Shown: positions 11,236 to 25,590, numbered from the stretch's first letter. The stretch: 64,000 bases of DNA from Agelaius tricolor (GCA_023055355.1 JALJCS010000001.1:97759381-97823380); one strand, 5' to 3'. Notes: generated by a model not told the origin, from the sequence alone. Made by a program: numbers and translations.

Positions 11236-12997
11236 CTATTAAGGAATACAAAAGAGATTAATATGAGGTGTAAAAAATTATGTGTTATGGCATGCTTTTT
11301 CTTATCTTGGGGTAATAAACTTTCTCTTTGAAACACTGCATATTTCTGAAATGCTAGAAAAAGACAAATCCAAAACAATTACACAGCTCCTCACTTAAGG
11401 AACAAATTATGCAGTCTATTACTTTGATGTAAATCGCATTTTAGATTTCGTTTATTTTCACTTAAGTTGCATCCATCTGTATTGGTTTGCTATATTACAC
11501 AAGAATTTTAGCCTTGTAGACATCCTCTACAAAGCTTTTCAGAAAAGGTAATTTCCCTCTGCAGGTAACTAAAATAAAGGTTTGATAAACTCTCTATCAC
11601 ATGCATCCATTGCTTTGGACAGACCTTTGCCTGGACATGGCCACTAAATCACCCAAAGAGCAAAAGTCACAAATTCTTTATATAAAGCTTTTGTTTCAGA
11701 GACTTTGGGTAGATTGGAAAGATGAGAAGCAAGTAAAATTCTAACTAGATATTCTTGTCATCATATTCCTCTTTTTGCATAGGTTTTATATCTTCTTAAT
11801 CTCCCTCTTGCACTTGGTGTTGAGAAAAGTGACCATTGGTATAGGATCTGCTCTGCTGCCTTCATCAGCTTTAAGCCCATAATGTTTTCCTGCAAACGTG
11901 GAAATCCCAATTGAAAACTTCCACTCAGAATTATCCAGCTCATACCATGCAACCAGCAGAAAAAAACCTGCTTTTTCTGCTGCATGCTATTTGGAAATGA
12001 GGAAACAGTACACACATTTCAAATAATGAACTCAAGTCTGAGAAAATAAAACAAAGCATGAGCTTGGCTCCATGAAACAAGAGATCTGAGTCCAGGACAA
12101 AGTGCTTAGCCCCACAAGAATGACTCCTCCTGCAATGTTAGCTTGCAGTTAAAATGTGCTGTTTTCTTCTGGAGCCCTACAGAGTACATAACATCGCTGA
12201 AGCTTTCTGATGGTCACTATAAACCCCAGGGCAGATGCTTTAAACCTGGTAGCTGCATGTCACTGTACTTAAAACATAACTGATATTTCCTGAAGATTTC
12301 AAATTACTTGCTGTGCTTTCAAATTACTTGCTTTCAAATTACTTTCTCTCCTGCACGAGGAAACAGAAGAGAGCATTCCCAGGACAAAAAATACCCCAGA
12401 ATATCATGGGGCTTCATTGGGTAATTCTTGCACCAAAGGCTGCAGGAAACACACCTCTGGCCACTTCCTAATCCCTCTCTTTTGGATAAGGGAGAGACAA
12501 CTAGAACAATGTACCCCTATTTCCACATGGCTGAATTACTCTAGAAGACCTGAATACAGAGGTAATCCTTAATTATTTTGTATCTCGCCTTTATCAAAGA
12601 CAGACAAAGTGTAACAGATGACTGATACAAACCTATAAATAAATCTTACTAAAAATGAAAGAAAATAATTAGGACTGCAAGTTACCTTTAAACATAGAAA
12701 TACTATATCTGTGGTAATTAGATGGCTCTTTCTCCAAATTAAATACAGAAAAACAGACTCCTTAAATCAGGACTGAGTTCTATGCAGTTACTTTGGCAAC
12801 AGCTTTGTCCTAGCAGATGCTACATAATTGAATAATGTTTAAAGAAAAACACTTAAGGACTTCAAATTAAGAATACACACTCAAAAATAATGACTGGGTT
12901 TGAACATTTTATCTACGTGATTCTATACAACTGTGTTAGTAAAAGCGTGGCTAAAACATTACTTCAAGTTATCTGTTTGTCCTTTCACACTACTCAC
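11236..12997 (-). other. COL19A1: COL19A1 intron 6
   Basis: A 1.76-kb intron between exons 6 and 7. It is AT-rich unique sequence apart from a short triplicated motif at 12297-12346. Confidence 0.8.
12297..12346. repeat. Triplicated TTTCAAATTACTT motif
   Basis: The motif TTTCAAATTACTT occurs three times within about 50 nt, with spacings of about 20 and 14 nt. It is a small local tandem duplication. Confidence 0.8.
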
Positions 12998-13273
12998 ATC
13001 TACAGGCTTATCATCCGCAGCACGAGAAGCAATCAGTGTCCTTCCCTGCAAGTCAATGGTGAATTTTTCATCAGTCTGCTTTCTCTCAATTAAATTACAA
13101 TCCAAATAGAGGGAAATGATCCCTGACTGCACGCTAATACCAAGCTTATGCCACTGCCGATCAAACAATGGATAAATTTCTCGACTCTTAAAAGTGTAGT
13201 GCAGTATATTTCCCTGAAAGGATTTGGTCATATACTCCACCACCTTTTTTGTACCATCCAGGAGGACAGAGAT
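12998..13273 (-). CDS. COL19A1: COL19A1 exon 6: main TSPN domain exon, 276 nt
   Basis: Minus-strand exon of exactly 92 codons, phase 0 at both ends, with acceptor TTGCTTTCAG and donor GTAGAT|GTGAGT. It encodes the second half of the thrombospondin-N-terminal-like domain. Landmarks are ISVLLDGTKKVVEY, PLFDRQWHKLGISVQS, ISLYLDCNLI, QTDEK and GRTLIASRA, ending KPVD. The FDRQWHKLG and DCNLI motifs, with the single Cys in the latter, are typical of FACIT TSPN domains, and QTDEK with GKPVD/DKPVD points to COL19A1. In the family this beta-sandwich lies at the N-terminus of the secreted chain and is thought to take part in matrix interactions. Confidence 0.96.
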
Positions 13274-13655
13274 CTGAAAGCAAGACAAAATAAAATAAGT
13301 GGTTATTTAAAAGTTATAAGAAAGAAGCACATATATAAACCATATATAACAAAAATATTTCAACTACATATACTGGGCAAGAATTATGTTATGAAGCATT
13401 CTTTGATGTAACTTGGTAAATATATATCACCTATGAATCAAAACATGCATTTATTCTATTTTGCAGTCTAAACTGAATAGATTTTGCTAAATTTCTGTCA
13501 TTCCTGCCACAAATTATCAATTATTTCAGAGCAGTCTGTCTATTTCACATAAACTCTAGCTAAATCCATTAATGAAACATCCATAATTACATGTGCCATA
13601 TTACATGCCGGAAAAAAGAAACTTTTTGAAGGAATAAATCAAAGATGACTCTAAC
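13274..13655 (-). other. COL19A1: COL19A1 intron 5
   Basis: A short 382-nt intron splitting the TSPN domain. It is AT-rich and nothing else was recognised. Confidence 0.85.
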
Positions 13656-13779
13656 CTCAGGTGTGTCATACTGATTTAAAACTTGCCATATATACCAACG
13701 CTCTTTCTTGGTATTTCGCCGTACACGGAATGTAGCAACCAGAGAGTATTCTTCAGGAAGCCCATTTGGAAATACTTGC
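13656..13779 (-). CDS. COL19A1: COL19A1 exon 5: TSPN domain, 124 nt
   Basis: Minus-strand exon with acceptor CTTGTTCCAG and donor CTGAG|GTTAGA. It begins with the last base of an Arg codon and encodes 41 residues, opening QVFPNGLPEEYSLVATFRVR and ending WQVLNQYDTPE. The motifs FPxGLPEEY, FRVRRN, KKERW and WQVLNQ are strongly characteristic of the collagen XIX TSPN domain; other FACIT chains differ here. It ends in phase 0, and exon 6 continues the domain directly. This is one of the two exons that fix the gene identity. Confidence 0.95.
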
Positions 13780-14132
13780 CTGGAACAAGAGGGAGGAAAG
13801 AGATTTCTTGTAATTCTTATACAAAACAGCACTGCTTAAAAGGAATTAACAGAAATAATACCTGCTGAAAACAAGAAGCCAAACACTTGCTCCCACTCAT
13901 ACATATTCACAGGCCTCAGCATTCAGAAGTGTTTCTTCTCAAAAGTACAATTCAGTCTTTTTATAAAAATAAACGACTGAAAGTTTTTTAATTCATTTTT
14001 GTTCTTAATTTTTTAGCATCTGTGATTAATATAAATAGGAGTCTAAAAAGAAATGATGCAAAGTGAATGTCTCACATGAAAGTATTTTAAAATACATCTT
14101 TTTCCAGTTTATTGCTTGGGATACTTGGTACT

Positions 14133-14292
14133 TAAATAAGTTTTGTAGAAGATTTGTGGAATAATCCCCATCCTTGGAGACTTTTAAAACACAGCTGGAC
14201 AGGGCTCATAATAACCTGATCTAACTTCCAAGTTGGTCCTGCTTTGAGCAGGGATTTGATCCAGTGACCTCCATGGGCAATGGCTCGGACAT
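14133..14292 (+). mobile_element. CR1 LINE 3' end
   Basis: The plus strand carries CCATCCTTGGAGACTTTTAA, then ACACAGCTGGACAGGGCTC, GTCCTGCTTTGAGCAGGG and CCAGTGACCTCCA. This is the sense 3' end of a CR1 subfamily. It is opposite in direction to COL19A1 and is degraded and short. Confidence 0.8.
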
Positions 14293-16140
14293 CTTGAGCA
14301 TCAGAACAGTTGGACATTTAGCAAGCTTGAAAACAAATAAGGAATGTGTTTTAGAACAAATTATTTAGTGTTGTTTGATTTTGTTATTACTTTCTTACCT
14401 AAGATGCATCAATGTCTCAAAAAAGTCTGACCTATATCACAGAATGCACCTCAAGACCACTTCCATGAACTCTTAGAAAAGTCTGCATTTCACAAAAAAT
14501 GAAATCTGTACCTCAACTCTACAGACTTTGGTAACTATTAAATATACACTAATTCTTTACTAAATAAATTAGGATGGTACAATCAACTTATTTAATTTGA
14601 AGCTTCTGCATTTCAAATGATTTCTTTTTTAAGACAGAGGTGAGAAAATTAAAACCACAGATTTGTACACAACACAGGAGTAGCAAAAGCGTTCACATTG
14701 CTGTTTGCAATCAGCTAGCCATGGTGCAGAAAGCATTCCCTGGATCAGAGTTCAGGAAGCCTGTGGACCCCCCTGTGCAGCAGAAAAATTTCCTCCATTT
14801 TATTTCCCACAATCACATGAACCAAATGGTTTAATTCTAAAAAAATACTGATTACAATTATACAGCAATGTGCTATAAAGCTTTTCTTAAAAAAAAAAAA
14901 AAACAAAATAAAACGAGAAAGGTGGGAGCAAAGAAAGAGCAAAGCACTACAGCTGATGAAACAATAGCCCCACAACCCTCCTAGACATTGTTGTACTTAG
15001 GAGCTCAGGAAAAATGCCTCCTGCGCAGAGAAGCCTGCTCTAAATCCTGCCAAAGAGCTTCTTTAAGGACTAGCACCTATTTAAGTTTCTCATGTGGGAA
15101 TCACACTTCTTTGGCTTATTTCCCACAGCTGATTCCTGTTTTATCCTAGGACCAAATTGGCTGCTGTCCCACATTGTTAGTGGATCCATATGCTATTATA
15201 CAGCAATAGACGTTGGAATGTCAAAAGGCAAGGCGAAAGAGAATAGGCTTGGCTGTACTTAGACCTAGATTTCATACTTTGTATTTTAAATATAGCATAA
15301 AGAACATGTTTCATGATTTATAAAAAAAATACCTTCACCAGGCATAAGTGTGTGACTGCAGAACAATAAACTATCTGGACATGGGATCAGCCCTATGATT
15401 TCCTGCACCCCAGGCAGGCTAAGGAGATGGTATCTCAGGTTTACAGCTGTAAGCTAGACAGGATATCTGGCATCTGATGTGGATGGGAGCATCTGATTAG
15501 CTCTCTAAAATAAATTAACTTTCCCAGCTAAGTTCCATATAGGAGACACTGGGGAATTCACATTAATGGACAAAGGACAGACAACTGTGGAAAAGAAATG
15601 ACCAGAAATCTTCATCAAATGAAAAGAGGGGAACCATGACTGCTACTGTAGGTCCGGAAGACAAGCAGAAGCAGTCTTTGGGCAAGGTGGCACTATTTTC
15701 TCCATTCTCACACCCAGCCTCCTCTCCATCACTTTTCACTGCATGCCTTCCTAATGCTTTCACAGCCATCTAGATGTATGACAGTATTAAGTCTTCTGAA
15801 ATTGTGTTTCTTTCAGAATTGTCTCACATAAGTTTGGTTGTGTGAGTACACATGATATAAATTTACCTTCCTTAACTGTTTACCAAATGATTCAGGAAAC
15901 AAAGGAAGAGCTAAGGTATGGGCCAGTGTTACAAAAACCAGCAGGAGTTCACTCTAACTTCCCTTACCTTTGAGCTGACAAAGAAAACCGTATTGAGAGA
16001 AGTGAGAAAAGTAGACAATATCAAATTAATTCCTAAGGACATCAACAATTTCAGTGAATTCAACTAAAGAGGCAAGATTTAAGCAGAATTCAACTAAGGA
16101 TAAATTTAGTTAGATTCACAAAATAACTTAGGTAGGAAAG

Positions 16141-16296
16141 TACTTCTGGAGGTCAATGGATTTAACCCCGGTCTTAAAGTAGGGACAACCTGAAAATTAT
16201 ATCAGGTTACTGTAAGTCCTGTCCTGCTGAGTTTTGGAAGTATCTAGAATGGAAATTATTCCAAAACTCTTCGGGAAACTCGTTCCACTATCTGGC
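16141..16296 (-). mobile_element. CR1 LINE 3' end
   Basis: The plus strand reads CTTCTGGAGGTCAATGGATT, then AAAGTAGGGACAACC, GTCCTGCTGAGTTTTGGAAG and AACTCGTTCCACTATCTGGC. This is the antisense form of the CR1 3' region, so minus orientation. It is clearly diverged. Confidence 0.8.
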
Positions 16297-19200
16297 CAAC
16301 AAACAGTACAAATTTAATATACAACCACCATATACCAGAGATTTAACTTAACAGAATCAGTATCTTTATTTTGAGAAGAGTTATCGTTGGTGCCTATACG
16401 AAGACTCCTTGGTGACCAAAAAATCATTAACAGATGCTTTAAAGTATATACTTCACAGTCAACCCTTCTAGCTAGATGGTGAACATGAAAAGGAACAAAA
16501 TAATGGGATGAAATATACCTGTCTGCTGTCTGGCTCTCTGCTACCATACACAATTTCCCCTACACTCTTCCTCCCTAATTGGCTTCAAGTGACTGGAACA
16601 GAATATAAAAGCATGCATTGAGCATTGAAGTGACTTTGGTACAGATGATTAATAAGATACTTCAGTGATATTTAAGTGTTATTACCATGGCATCTGCTAC
16701 TCTGTAAAATCAGTTAAAATTCCTCAAAATTGGGCAAAGTACGTACATGTTTTAAAGAATAAATATAATGATATGTGATGAGAAAAATAAAAGAACAAAC
16801 AGAAAAATGAACAAAAAACCTCATGTTGGAACATGAGAAAAGCCAAACCAAAATTTTATGGAATACTGAATTTGAAATTCAAAAGTTTGAATGTTTACTA
16901 TACTGTTTCATTTGCTCACATCTACAAACATTTAAAACCTGAGAAAATTTATGAGGTATTTTGTACAGGGTGAAAACAATAAAGGAATGGCATCAAACAT
17001 TAATAAAAAAATTCAAAAGCAAGTTGTTCCTCAACCCAAAAATCCTAAAACCCAATATCCACAACCCAAAAAGTACTCCAACACAGAGTATTTAACCTTT
17101 CCACATGGCACAGTATAAAAACAATAAGAAAAGGAGAGACAGAAAGGGTGAAGGAAACCTACACCAAGCTCACCTCAAAGTCTACAGATGTACACACAGT
17201 ACAAACAGAGAACATGAACTTAGGGTAGTAAATCATGGTGTCTGCACCAAAAGCAGTAAGAGAGATGACAGGTTTTAAGCGAGTTATAATGTTACAGAAA
17301 TATGGGTAGCAACTGGTAAGTGTGCAAATTTATCTGTAAAGACAAGACAAAAGAACTTACAAATTAACACAGACAAGTAGATGAGGATATCCTTGACATC
17401 TGATCTCTCAACCAGATGCCTTTTTGGACAACACTGTCTGAACAAAATTACATCATCAGACTTGGGAGCAAAAAAATTGAGGTCTCCATGAAAAGCAAAT
17501 ATCCTTTTCAGTGGGACAACAATTAAGTTCTCCCATTTTTGTTTAATTTCCTTACCAAACAAGACATCCTTCCCAGAAAACTGCTCAAACTTTTAAGTCT
17601 ATTAAAAAGGCTCCCTCTTCCTCTTCTGCACTCAAACACTCATGTCTGCTGTGGTTTGTGTTGAATCCAATGCTGTCCAAGCTTACTATGTGTGACTGAA
17701 GCACAGTCAATGGCTTAGGCACTCTAGGGACAGGGGCAATGTTCTGGCATCTCTGCACACATCTTTGAGTCACAATGGAACTTGGGTGGGAGTTACATGC
17801 CTGTCTGCTTAAGCCATGGTGCTTCTAAGCATGCCTGGAATTTATGCCCAGACGCCAGGGGAAATCAGTTGTCCAAAATTATTCATTTTAGGTGCCACTA
17901 GGGCTTGGGTGGTGCTTGAGAGTGGGCAATCTGAATTATTCTCAGACTCAGGCGCCCAGAGTCTGATTAAATTATACTTTAGGTGGAATTTCAGTAGTTT
18001 GATTCTCTCCCTCTGTCCATATTGTCAGTAGTATATAATAAAAAATTCAAATTGACGAATGGAGCACTGTTTTCTCAAAGCAAAGCACACCCTTGGTGGA
18101 AACTACTGAAAACAATAGCAGGAATTGAAGCACATGAACTGAATACAGAGGTTTGAATTTACACCACCCTGGGCTGCTGGACTGAGATGTACTGCAAATT
18201 ACAGAGGCCTCAGCTGGTAAAATTGAGAAGACCATCAATAGCCAGCACGAACATTCCCAACAATACAAGGTTTTAGATTGTACATAGATATGTTACAAAT
18301 CCATACATTCAGGTCTTTCTTAATGTTTCACTGGTTGAAACATGAGGCAGATACAGCCAGAATGGTAACAAACACACATGTTCTTGCAAAAACTGTGTGC
18401 CACTCTATCAAAGCATATGTATGCACAGAATTGCAAAGGCTTTTGCTGCATTCTCCTCCTTTATACTGCATCAAATGTAGCCATAATTTTTCCTAAAAGC
18501 ACCTGTATACTATCTGTATACTATGACTGTACATTATGAGATTACCAGAAGAGCAGTTATAGGAATATTGCGTGAACATTACCACTGTATTTGTTCATAC
18601 CTTCCACTGTTTATAAAGATTAAGTATAGAATGATTTTTGGCAAAATATTTTATTTATTCATTTGTTTCCTCAAAAGTTCTGAAGTGCAGATACCAGCTG
18701 GAGCTCCTAGTGCTAGCATACTAAAAGAAGTAATTATGAATGAATTAACTGTGTATTCACTGTGCTATAAACAGTTTTAGTTCTATCTTTGTAATACAGC
18801 ATTGAGTTACCCATATCAAATTTAGTAAGGCAATCCTTTATTTACCTTTTGTTTTTATTTTTAAAAAAAGCACTAATGGAAAAGCAGCATCTATTTTTGA
18901 ATCTTATGAACTCCAATTGTTCCATATCGAATGAGAATACACTACAGTATATGATAAACTTCCGTATTTACAAGTATCAATGAAGCCTCCAGCTTGCTGT
19001 ATATCTTCCAAGAAGAGAAAGATGAGCCAACTTGCATTTCCTGAGAGTGAAGTGAGAGATGTTTTGAGTTTATGGCAAGACATATCTTTTCCAGCTGACA
19101 TATACCATTACCTGGTATATGTCACTTGTAACATGACAATGTTACAATAATTTGGTGACCAGAGCTCAAGGAGTTGGTTTAAAAAACTTTCCTGTGTTGG

Positions 19201-20354
19201 GTAATGATTTATTTCATACTTCATTGATTGAGACACTGAAGTGTTAACTTTTTAATGTTTGCAAAGGGTTTAAACTGAGATCTGTTATGAATAAAAAAGT
19301 AAAGCTCAGGTGGACCAAGTACAAAAGCCTCCACATTATTATTAATGTGATTATTAATATTTCTACAACAAATTGGTATATTTTTGATTCTCAGGTTTTT
19401 TACCTAACGATTGGTATAACAGGAGAACAGGAATCAACTAACTAGAAGAATTTACCAAACCCTGCCTAGAAAATGTATTTCAAATTCTTTTCAAATAAAA
19501 GTTAAGAACAGCTGTCTTTTCTGTCAGAATAAGAAATAATTTCCTTCCCATCCATCTTCCTCAAATCACTTTAAGATGCACTATACAGTTTCATGTTACA
19601 TTAGGCCTCAAGTTGTTTTCATATGACACATTATATGATGCAACTCAAGGGAAACTATTCAGACAGCTTAAGAGTTATTAATTACTTAGGGAGAGCTCGA
19701 CCCACTCATGAAATGTACTGCTGAAAGCAAAGCTGCAGATTATTTTAACATTGAGAAGAGGGATTTACCTAATATTTCATATACTTCGGCATGCCTCTGC
19801 TTTCATTTTCAGAACAGGTATAGATTAGCTGACTCTTAATGTACAGATTGTTCAGGAATTTTTTGGAGTGAAAGTCAATTGTATTGATATCAAAATTTTA
19901 AAGGGCATTTGAAAAAACATTGGTTTTAAAGAGGTACAGAAATACCAAAATCGTTATGCCTGTGCTTTTACCCTAGGGTTTCCAGCGTTATTATGAATCC
20001 TTATTTACAGGAATTATTGGTGAACTCCTGGCCCTAAAGAAGTCAAAGGCCAGTCTTCCTTTGATTTTAAAGATGTCAGACTAACTGTCTGTTTTCCAAT
20101 TTTAGCCTTTTTCTGTGTATTTTAAGTTTTCTGGAAAAAAAAAATCAGCAGTAAAAAGAACAAGACAATTAAAAGCAGTAATATATAATAACAGATATTG
20201 GAAATACAACATTTTTCTTCTCTTTTTCCTGAGTAGAATTCTGCTGAATTTTGATGAAGTTTTTAGAAATTTCAGGTCAACAAAGAATATTGGAGTTTTA
20301 TGTTGTGGAAGGCAGCTTTCAGCACTTTTGATGAAGTTACACACTTGCTGGTTT

Positions 20355-20420
20355 GAGCAGCACGGGGCAGAGGGATATCAGAAAGTGTTGTTCAATTCCA
20401 TGATTCAGGGTGGAGAGGAG
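20355..20420 (+). mobile_element. Possible CR1 3' remnant
   Basis: TTTGAGCAGCACGGGGCAGA followed by TTCAATTCCATGATTCAGGG resembles the GAGCAGGGGG...ATTCTATGATTC end of a sense CR1. The match is weak and short. Confidence 0.3.
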
Positions 20421-23400
20421 ATGTTTTCCCCTGTGTGAAAAAACTAGAGACCCATGTCTTTCTTTGTTCCCCATCTCTCAATTTGTTCTCTGGTCATCTA
20501 AACAAAAGAAACACTCTGAACAAGATATCTGTTCAGCATAAGTCCCAGCAACATCCATCTACACTGAAACTATAAAAATAACCAAGAGAAAATCATCTGT
20601 TTTGAAGTCAAATCATTTCCTCTTGAGAATTATGGTCCTCCTAGATATAGGAAGACCTCATTCTGCTTTCCCTTTAGTACTGACATGTAGAACTTTACAC
20701 ACGTGCATCCCATCCCCAGTTTTGTAATAGGTTTCTACTTCTGTGATTCACTGTAGGGACTGAAACCACCCTGCACTCATAAAAACCTGGTCTTATTGTT
20801 CAGCATGAACATCCCAGAAATCTTCAGTGCTTTTCCTTACTCAGAACCACACCAGTAAATCAATTGCCCCTATAGAAAAATTTCCTTAGTGTCTGACATT
20901 CCTCACAAGGAACACACAAAAAAACAAACTAAATTTTCCTCTTTGGAGATTATGGCAGAATCTAGAGAAGTGTGATGATGTGTCCTTTTCTTCAGTGGGT
21001 TTCTGACTGTCTCCAAAGATAGTATTTGTTAAAAATTTAAAACTAAGATGTGCTTAAGAGAATGGCAGAGATTTAAATTGTCTTCAGCTCATTCAAGACT
21101 TGCATCAATATTTTTGGCCTTTAGAGATGCAAAAATGTTACTTTTCTGTCCTAAATATCCTAAAATCAAACTGTGGATGGCAACCATCAAGAGAAGAGGA
21201 CAAGAACTTAAATAGTTTAAGAGGAACTCTGGATATTTCTTTCAACATCCAGCCCTATTTTTATTTTGACATTTTAGGAGCTGTTTTCAAACTCACATGG
21301 TCCTTCTAGTTAGCTACCAGAAATGGAACAAACACAACAGTTCTAGTTATTAGAGTAGTCTGTTACTCGTCAGACTCTGAAGTCAATGAGATATTAAGTT
21401 CTTATGCTAAATATGATTATCTACAGTGGAATGAAATTATTCAGCTGATCAAGAAACCTTCTGATAATGTTAATGAAAAAAATTATGGTAACCTATGGCA
21501 GGCAACTGACAGAGAAAATTGCTCTGCATGCGTTTTTATATGCTTCCTACCCTATTGTAGGAAGCAAGACCTAATGTACAGTATTCAATATTTGTACATT
21601 TTAGTGGTTGCTGTTGTTTAGAAAAGTAAAGAAAATTCAAACTACAATTTGTCTACTGGAGGCCATGAAGATTGAGATAAAACGCACATCATATTATGGA
21701 AAGGGGGATGACATCAGGAATTACTTAGCTTATCTATCCATATAACCTTCCCTGTAGGAGGAAGAAATCTAAGCACCCACTTGTCCGGATACCTAGAGAC
21801 ACTAACTGATTGCACAATGGTCTCTTTAGTTTGGTACAGAGGAGGGTGACTCAGCTTCAGCAGAGCTTCATGCTGAGAGACTCACACCCTTTTACTTCTC
21901 ACGCTGGAGTTTTGGGAGGCACCTTGTGTGTTTCTGCATGACATCATGCCACCCAACCTAAAAACGTTATTTCCATAGAACACTCAATTTCTTCCTGTTT
22001 AGTCTCCCCTCATCCCCATCCCAAACTTCGGGTAGCTTTTTACAATGAACCAATGGAACAAGTACTAGTGAAGTGAACTGCTGATTACACTTGGAATAGG
22101 CTCTCCCTTTCCTTCCCGGGTTCATTCTGCCAAGTCCTAGACAACCCTGGCTGATGGTAAAGGGCAAACCATCTCACAGGCCAGCATCCCTCTTATGAAA
22201 ATGCTGAGCACTCACAGTGCTAACAGCATGGCTGGCAGTGGAAAGGGAGAGCCAGGACTGCTGTCTGGAGTGCAGCTGCACCAAACTAAGAGGTGTTTTT
22301 TGTGCTAACCCCAAATAATTGTCTGGATAACTAGCCTCCTCCTCTTCAGCATGCAGGACTGCCTATAAATAAACAAACTCATTCCTGGCTAAAGTTGCAA
22401 GCAGGCTGTGCTAAGGAGTGCAGGAGAAGAACGGCACAGGCAAGACCAAAGGCACTAGAGCCTACAACTCTGTTACAAATGGGTTTATCTACCTGCCTTG
22501 GTTCCAGTTGATCTCCCCAAAAAAGAAGGTGTAAGTAGTGAAGATTGAGTTACCAACAGAAGAGATCTGATCCGAGTAAGAAAGAAGGTTAATGACACCA
22601 GATAGCAGGGTCAGACCCGAAAAAGTAGCTGTCAGCTGCAAGAGTGAAGCTACAGAGAGAACATGCTTTTGCTTTAACACCCCCTACACACAGCATGACT
22701 AGTCTATGCATATTTAAGCCTGGTGTTCTGCTTACACTTAAAAGGATAATTAGATAAATAAGGTGCTCTTTTACAGTATATAAAAACTGTGAACATTCAC
22801 AAATTTTAAGTGAACAAGTATGGAAAAGAAATGATCAAAAACCACAACAGAAGACTTATTAGCATTTTCAGAAACTGGAAATTATTTTTATTAATTCTCA
22901 AGACTTAGACTGTACAATTACTGTCCAGTTTAAAAACAAAACAAAACAAAAAACCCCAAAAAACAAAGAGTATGTACAGCTTAGCCTGTAACTCCCACAA
23001 TTTCTCTAATAATGAGATTTTTTGTAAGTTACAGATTAAACGGGGTTAAAAATAAATGCAGTTTAAAAATACCCACATTGATATCTGCTGAGTCATAACT
23101 ATATTTAACAGGATGGACCAAAAACCTGTGACTTGCTAACCCTGTTACTGTCAGATCCAGCTGGGGAGTGTCCAGGTATTCCCTTTAAAGTGCTAGGAGA
23201 GAAACAAAAATCAAAGCTTATGAAGAGAGCTGGGCCTTGCATCTGACTCAAGACAGAGGTGTGGAGAGGATATCTCAAGCAGTGATACAGATAAATCAAG
23301 AAACATTTTATTTAGGTGAATTCTAAGCTTCACATCAAACTTGAAAGAATACGGAACATGACCAGGAGTCTTTCTCAGACTGGGGAATTAGGCTAGGTGC

Positions 23401-23976
23401 CTTATATCCAAGCAAAGAAGCTTGATATGGTAGGAATTCATAAACTTTCCTCAAAACAGTGAGGAAAGCTCACTGCTCCACAGCAGAAAAGCTTTGCATT
23501 AAACCAATGCATCAACTACAGCAACTTGAGGTTAAATCAGCCATGTAATTTTCATGCAAAATAACAGAAACAGAATGAGCAATTATCATCTCTTTCAACA
23601 GTAAGACTGATATTAGAGTCTGTACTGCTGATGAAAATTCTAAGAACACTATGTTATGTAGTGTATATATCAGACTAGTAGACAAAAAAGTAAAAAAAGT
23701 TATAACAGTAAAGAAAATATAGCTATTATCACCAATATTTTTCATTAAATAAAATTGTAACATTTAAGCATGCAATGAGATAAAAAAAAATATTTTGGAA
23801 GTTTTAAAAAGGAAGTACTTGGTTACCTCATTACCCCATTAGAAAACCTGCATTTTGATGAATTCACTCTTACCCTATAACTTACATGATTGACAATGAA
23901 ATTATATACCCAATATTATGGGAAACTACATTCCTAAGGAAGAGAAAGAAACCATTTACAGAATAGTTTATAATAC

Positions 23977-24072
23977 AATCACAGAACCCCAGAATGGCTG
24001 AGGTTGGGAGGAACTTCTGGAGATCATCTGTTCCAAGGCCCCTGCTCTCACAGGATCACCTAGAGCCAGATG
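23977..24072 (-). mobile_element. CR1 LINE 3' end
   Basis: AATCACAGAACCCCAGAATG, then GCTGAGGTTGGGAGGAACTT, CTGGAGATCATCTG and GGATCACCTAGAGCCAG: the antisense terminus of a CR1 subfamily, minus orientation. Confidence 0.85.
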
Positions 24073-25373
24073 GGTAGGAGTAAACACTCGTGTGGTAGAA
24101 CAAAATCAGCACAAGCTTTTTAAAGAGATGACACTTAAACTTAATTGTGATTAAAAAAGTTAGGGTGTTGTAAGAAATATATTCTTAGGCATAATATGAA
24201 TTCATATGAGTATTTCTAACTTATTTTTAGGGAGAAAAAAAGAAGCAAGGCTATGTTATAAGTCTTTGATCTTTCAAGAACTTCAATTGGTTAATGAGTC
24301 ATGACTTTCCTTTCCATGAAATCATATCAGCTATCTTGAATCATGAAGTGTTTTTTCAGTCCTCCTAACACTTTCACAATAAACTAATCTTAAGCTTATG
24401 TAATTTCCTGGTAGCATAGCGTATCTGTCTCCACATACTAACAGTAATGCAATTATTTATCACTTTCTAAATTTAAAAAAAGTTCTCTGGAAAGAAAAAT
24501 AGCCTATTAAAAAAAGAAATTATTTCAAAGTTTATACTCCTTTTTGACTGAACAGATATCTGATGGCATCTCCTTTTCAGACATTCAAGTCATCATATAC
24601 AGCCTCATTACTCAAGTATTGCTAGAACTTACATTTTATATTTAGTCCTTTTGTAATACATTTTCTTCAATGCCTCTATCGATACGATTATCTTATTAGT
24701 TACTGTCCTTATCGTATATTGTTCACAGTTCATATTAGAATATAATGCCATATGCTAAACATTCTAATTCTCAGCAACTTATTCTCACAGGAGATATTTT
24801 AAAAAGTCAAACAAACTACTGCAATAGAAGATTCACATCCCAAATCCTCCTGTTTCCAAATACCACTTTTACCCATAAAATGAGTGAGCATTATCTACTA
24901 ATTCTGTACAAGTCACTGCTAGATGTCCATCCTGAGCATGAGCAATGATTTCATGCTGCAATTGAACATGCTACACTTCAAAGTGCATCCACCACAGAGG
25001 GTCCTCAGTGCAAGAATTGGGCTGGAATGGCACTTCTTCCCTGCAAGCCTTGGCAATCAGTTCTTGTTACCGTATACACTCCTGGTGAATACTACTATAC
25101 TTTTTGTTTAATTTCATAGATTAATTTAAACTGGCTGTCACCTAGCATTCTGAACTGCTGGTGTAAGAGACAGGTCCAGGAACAGGGAAAAAAGGGGTGT
25201 AGAGTCATGGCCCCTCAATAATGTTATTTGTGTTGTTACTTCTCAGGAGTGGTCCAAAGCAAACCTCACGTGCCTTAACCAATGGACATTTTTGAGATAT
25301 GCATTCAAAAGTATTTGAGTTAATCAGTACTGCTCACCATAGATTATGAGCACAGAAATTTCTTACCAAACTC

Positions 25374-25590
25374 TCACAGAATCATAGACTCACAGAATTG
25401 TTGAGAAAAGACCTTCAAGATCATCAAGTCCAACCTAGCGCCACCAATAAACCATGTTCACAAGTGCCATATCCATATGCCTTTGTACACTTCCAGGGAT
25501 AGGGACTTCACCACATCCCTGGGCAGACTGTTTCAATGCTTTACAAAACTTTCAGTGAAAAAAAAATTCCTAACATCTAATCTAAGCAGA
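25374..25590 (-). mobile_element. CR1 LINE 3' end
   Basis: CACAGAATCATAGACTCACA marks the terminal octamer repeats. It is followed by AAGATCATCAAGTCCAACC, CACTTCCAGGGATAGGGAC, CACATCCCTGGGCAGAC and TTCCTAACATCTAATCTAA. This is a clear antisense CR1 3' end of about 215 nt, in minus orientation. Confidence 0.92.

Noticed and set aside
17284..17562. A 92-codon minus frame in intron 4
   Set aside because: No domain, no splice context and AT-biased codons. Treated as chance.
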